This document shows, piece by piece, positions 6,358 through 6,712 of a stretch of 6,712 bases of DNA (within the stretch, counting starts at the first letter, position 1; each line of letters starts with the position of its first letter). Source of the DNA: RUG806 sp963624415 (GTDB lineage Bacteria; Bacillota; Clostridia; Oscillospirales; Acutalibacteraceae); contig CAVFPQ010000120.1 in NCBI GenBank assembly GCA_963624415.1, forward strand, positions 1 through 6,712, written 5' to 3'. The position numbers and the translations under genes were made by a program. The notes under the pieces were generated by a model that saw only the letters and a program-made list of their open reading frames with translations, was not told where the DNA came from and searched no databases.

Positions 6358-6466
6358 GCCCGGAGCGAGGCGAATTTGTGATGCTGTCGCAGACAGCAGA
6401 ACAAATGAAGGCGAGCGGAGGGCTGACGCTCGGAGGCGGCACCCGGCTGTCCCGCCCTTCGGTTGG
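6358..6466 (-). repeat. Dispersed intergenic repeat, right copy, with conserved stem-loop
   Basis: The reverse complement of this segment matches 131-237. Outside the hairpin apex the inner 59 bases are identical. The apex stem pairs TGCTGTC with GACAGCA around TGC, against TGCTGCC/GGCAGCA around CC in the left copy: one paired position changed on both sides and the loop grew by one base. It begins 111 bases after the acyltransferase stop codon. Translations across the apex fall into different frames in the two copies, which argues against a coding function. Confidence 0.8.
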
Positions 6467-6712
6467 CGTAGGTGAAAAAAGTTAATCGGGCGGCCGGGTG
6501 TCCCGACGAGCGTCACAGCCCCTGCCCACGGCAAAGCCCGGCAACGCCGAATAAGCCCACCTTTTGCGAAGCTCATTATCCACAGTCCGCAATAAAGCCC
6601 GACAGTTGTACAACAGCCAACCTCTTGCGAAGCCATATAATCCAAGACACGCAGTGTCTTCCGACATTGCTAATTGCTAACTGCTGATTGCTAATTGTTC
6701 TGCGAAGCTATA
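6467..6712. repeat. Gene-free right edge with imperfect TGCGAAGC repeats
   Basis: No supported gene is seen. GCGAAGC occurs at 6566-6572, 6627-6633 and 6702-6708. Around the first two, similarity extends further: read on the minus strand, both copies start GCTTCGCAA, continue AGGT-GGCT and reach CGGGCTTT after about 30 bases, for a unit of about 61 bases. The stretch also holds two palindromes, GTTGTACAAC (6605-6614) and AAGACAC-GCA-GTGTCTT (6644-6660). The third copy runs off the window end. Confidence 0.5.
6666..6697 (+). repeat. Heptamer tandem repeat (ATTGCTA)n, right
   Basis: Units ATTGCTA (6666), ATTGCTA (6673), ACTGCTG (6680) and ATTGCTA (6687), then a partial ATTG. The third unit carries the same T-to-C change (ACTGCT) as the third unit of the left array. 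By analogy with the left array, it may mark the 3' end of a minus-strand gene beyond the window; that is a guess. Confidence 0.85.

Noticed and set aside
131..6466. Possibility that the inverted repeats bound a composite transposon or invertible cassette
   Set aside because: No transposase or recombinase lies between them, no target duplication is visible, and the repeats sit inside larger GC-rich intergenic blocks like ordinary dispersed elements.
6380..6484. Small frame in the right repeat copy starting MLSQTAEQMKASGG
   Set aside because: The corresponding ATG in the left copy runs into a stop after eight codons because the loop length differs. No ribosome binding site precedes it.
6019..6645. 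Long minus-strand reading frame of 208 codons at the right end
   Set aside because: It overlaps the 3' third of the well-supported acyltransferase gene and then crosses repeat DNA. It has no recognisable domain or ribosome binding site.

Overview
The window looks like a chromosomal segment from a Gram-positive gut or rumen clostridium, most likely Ruminococcus or a close Oscillospiraceae relative. The grounds are a dockerin-bearing secreted protein, lipoproteins with acidic Ala/Thr/Pro/Ser linkers, strong AGGAGG-type ribosome binding sites, sigma-A-like promoters, and intergenic GC-rich and heptameric repeats. This placement is inferred from content only; no rRNA or marker gene is present.

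Layout. Bases 1-377 hold no convincing gene: a left edge with terminator-like inverted repeats, a dispersed repeat (131-237), two further GC-rich hairpins and a heptamer array. On the minus strand, 378-1595 encodes a secreted protein with InlB/Flg_new-type repeats and a C-terminal dockerin; it uses a TTG start. A divergent promoter region (1596-1810) separates it from two tandem plus-strand lipoprotein genes (1811-2755 and 2980-4011). Their C-terminal domains of about 210 residues look homologous to each other and match no family I can name. The second gene has its own promoter, a strong terminator and markedly more biased codon use, so it is probably abundantly expressed. After a promoter at 4281-4309, a two-gene operon follows: an alpha/beta hydrolase of the monoacylglycerol lipase/lysophospholipase type (4350-5324) and, 4 bases later, a GNAT-like acyltransferase-domain protein (5329-6246). 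Bases 6247-6712 are again gene-free repeat DNA.

How the parts relate. The left half is a cell-surface locus: a secreted dockerin protein facing two lipoproteins. The right half is a cytoplasmic acyl-chemistry operon, one enzyme predicted to cleave acyl esters and the other to transfer acyl groups. Nothing in the sequence ties the two halves together functionally.

The most striking non-coding signal is a pair of copies of one intergenic repeat in inverted orientation near the two ends of the window. Each lies downstream of a gene and in the same sense relative to that gene's transcript. The copies are identical over about 59 bases around a stem-loop whose apex differs by a compensatory base-pair change and a one-base loop-length change. 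That argues for conserved structure rather than coding. I see no CRISPR array, transposase, tRNA, rRNA or recognised defence system.
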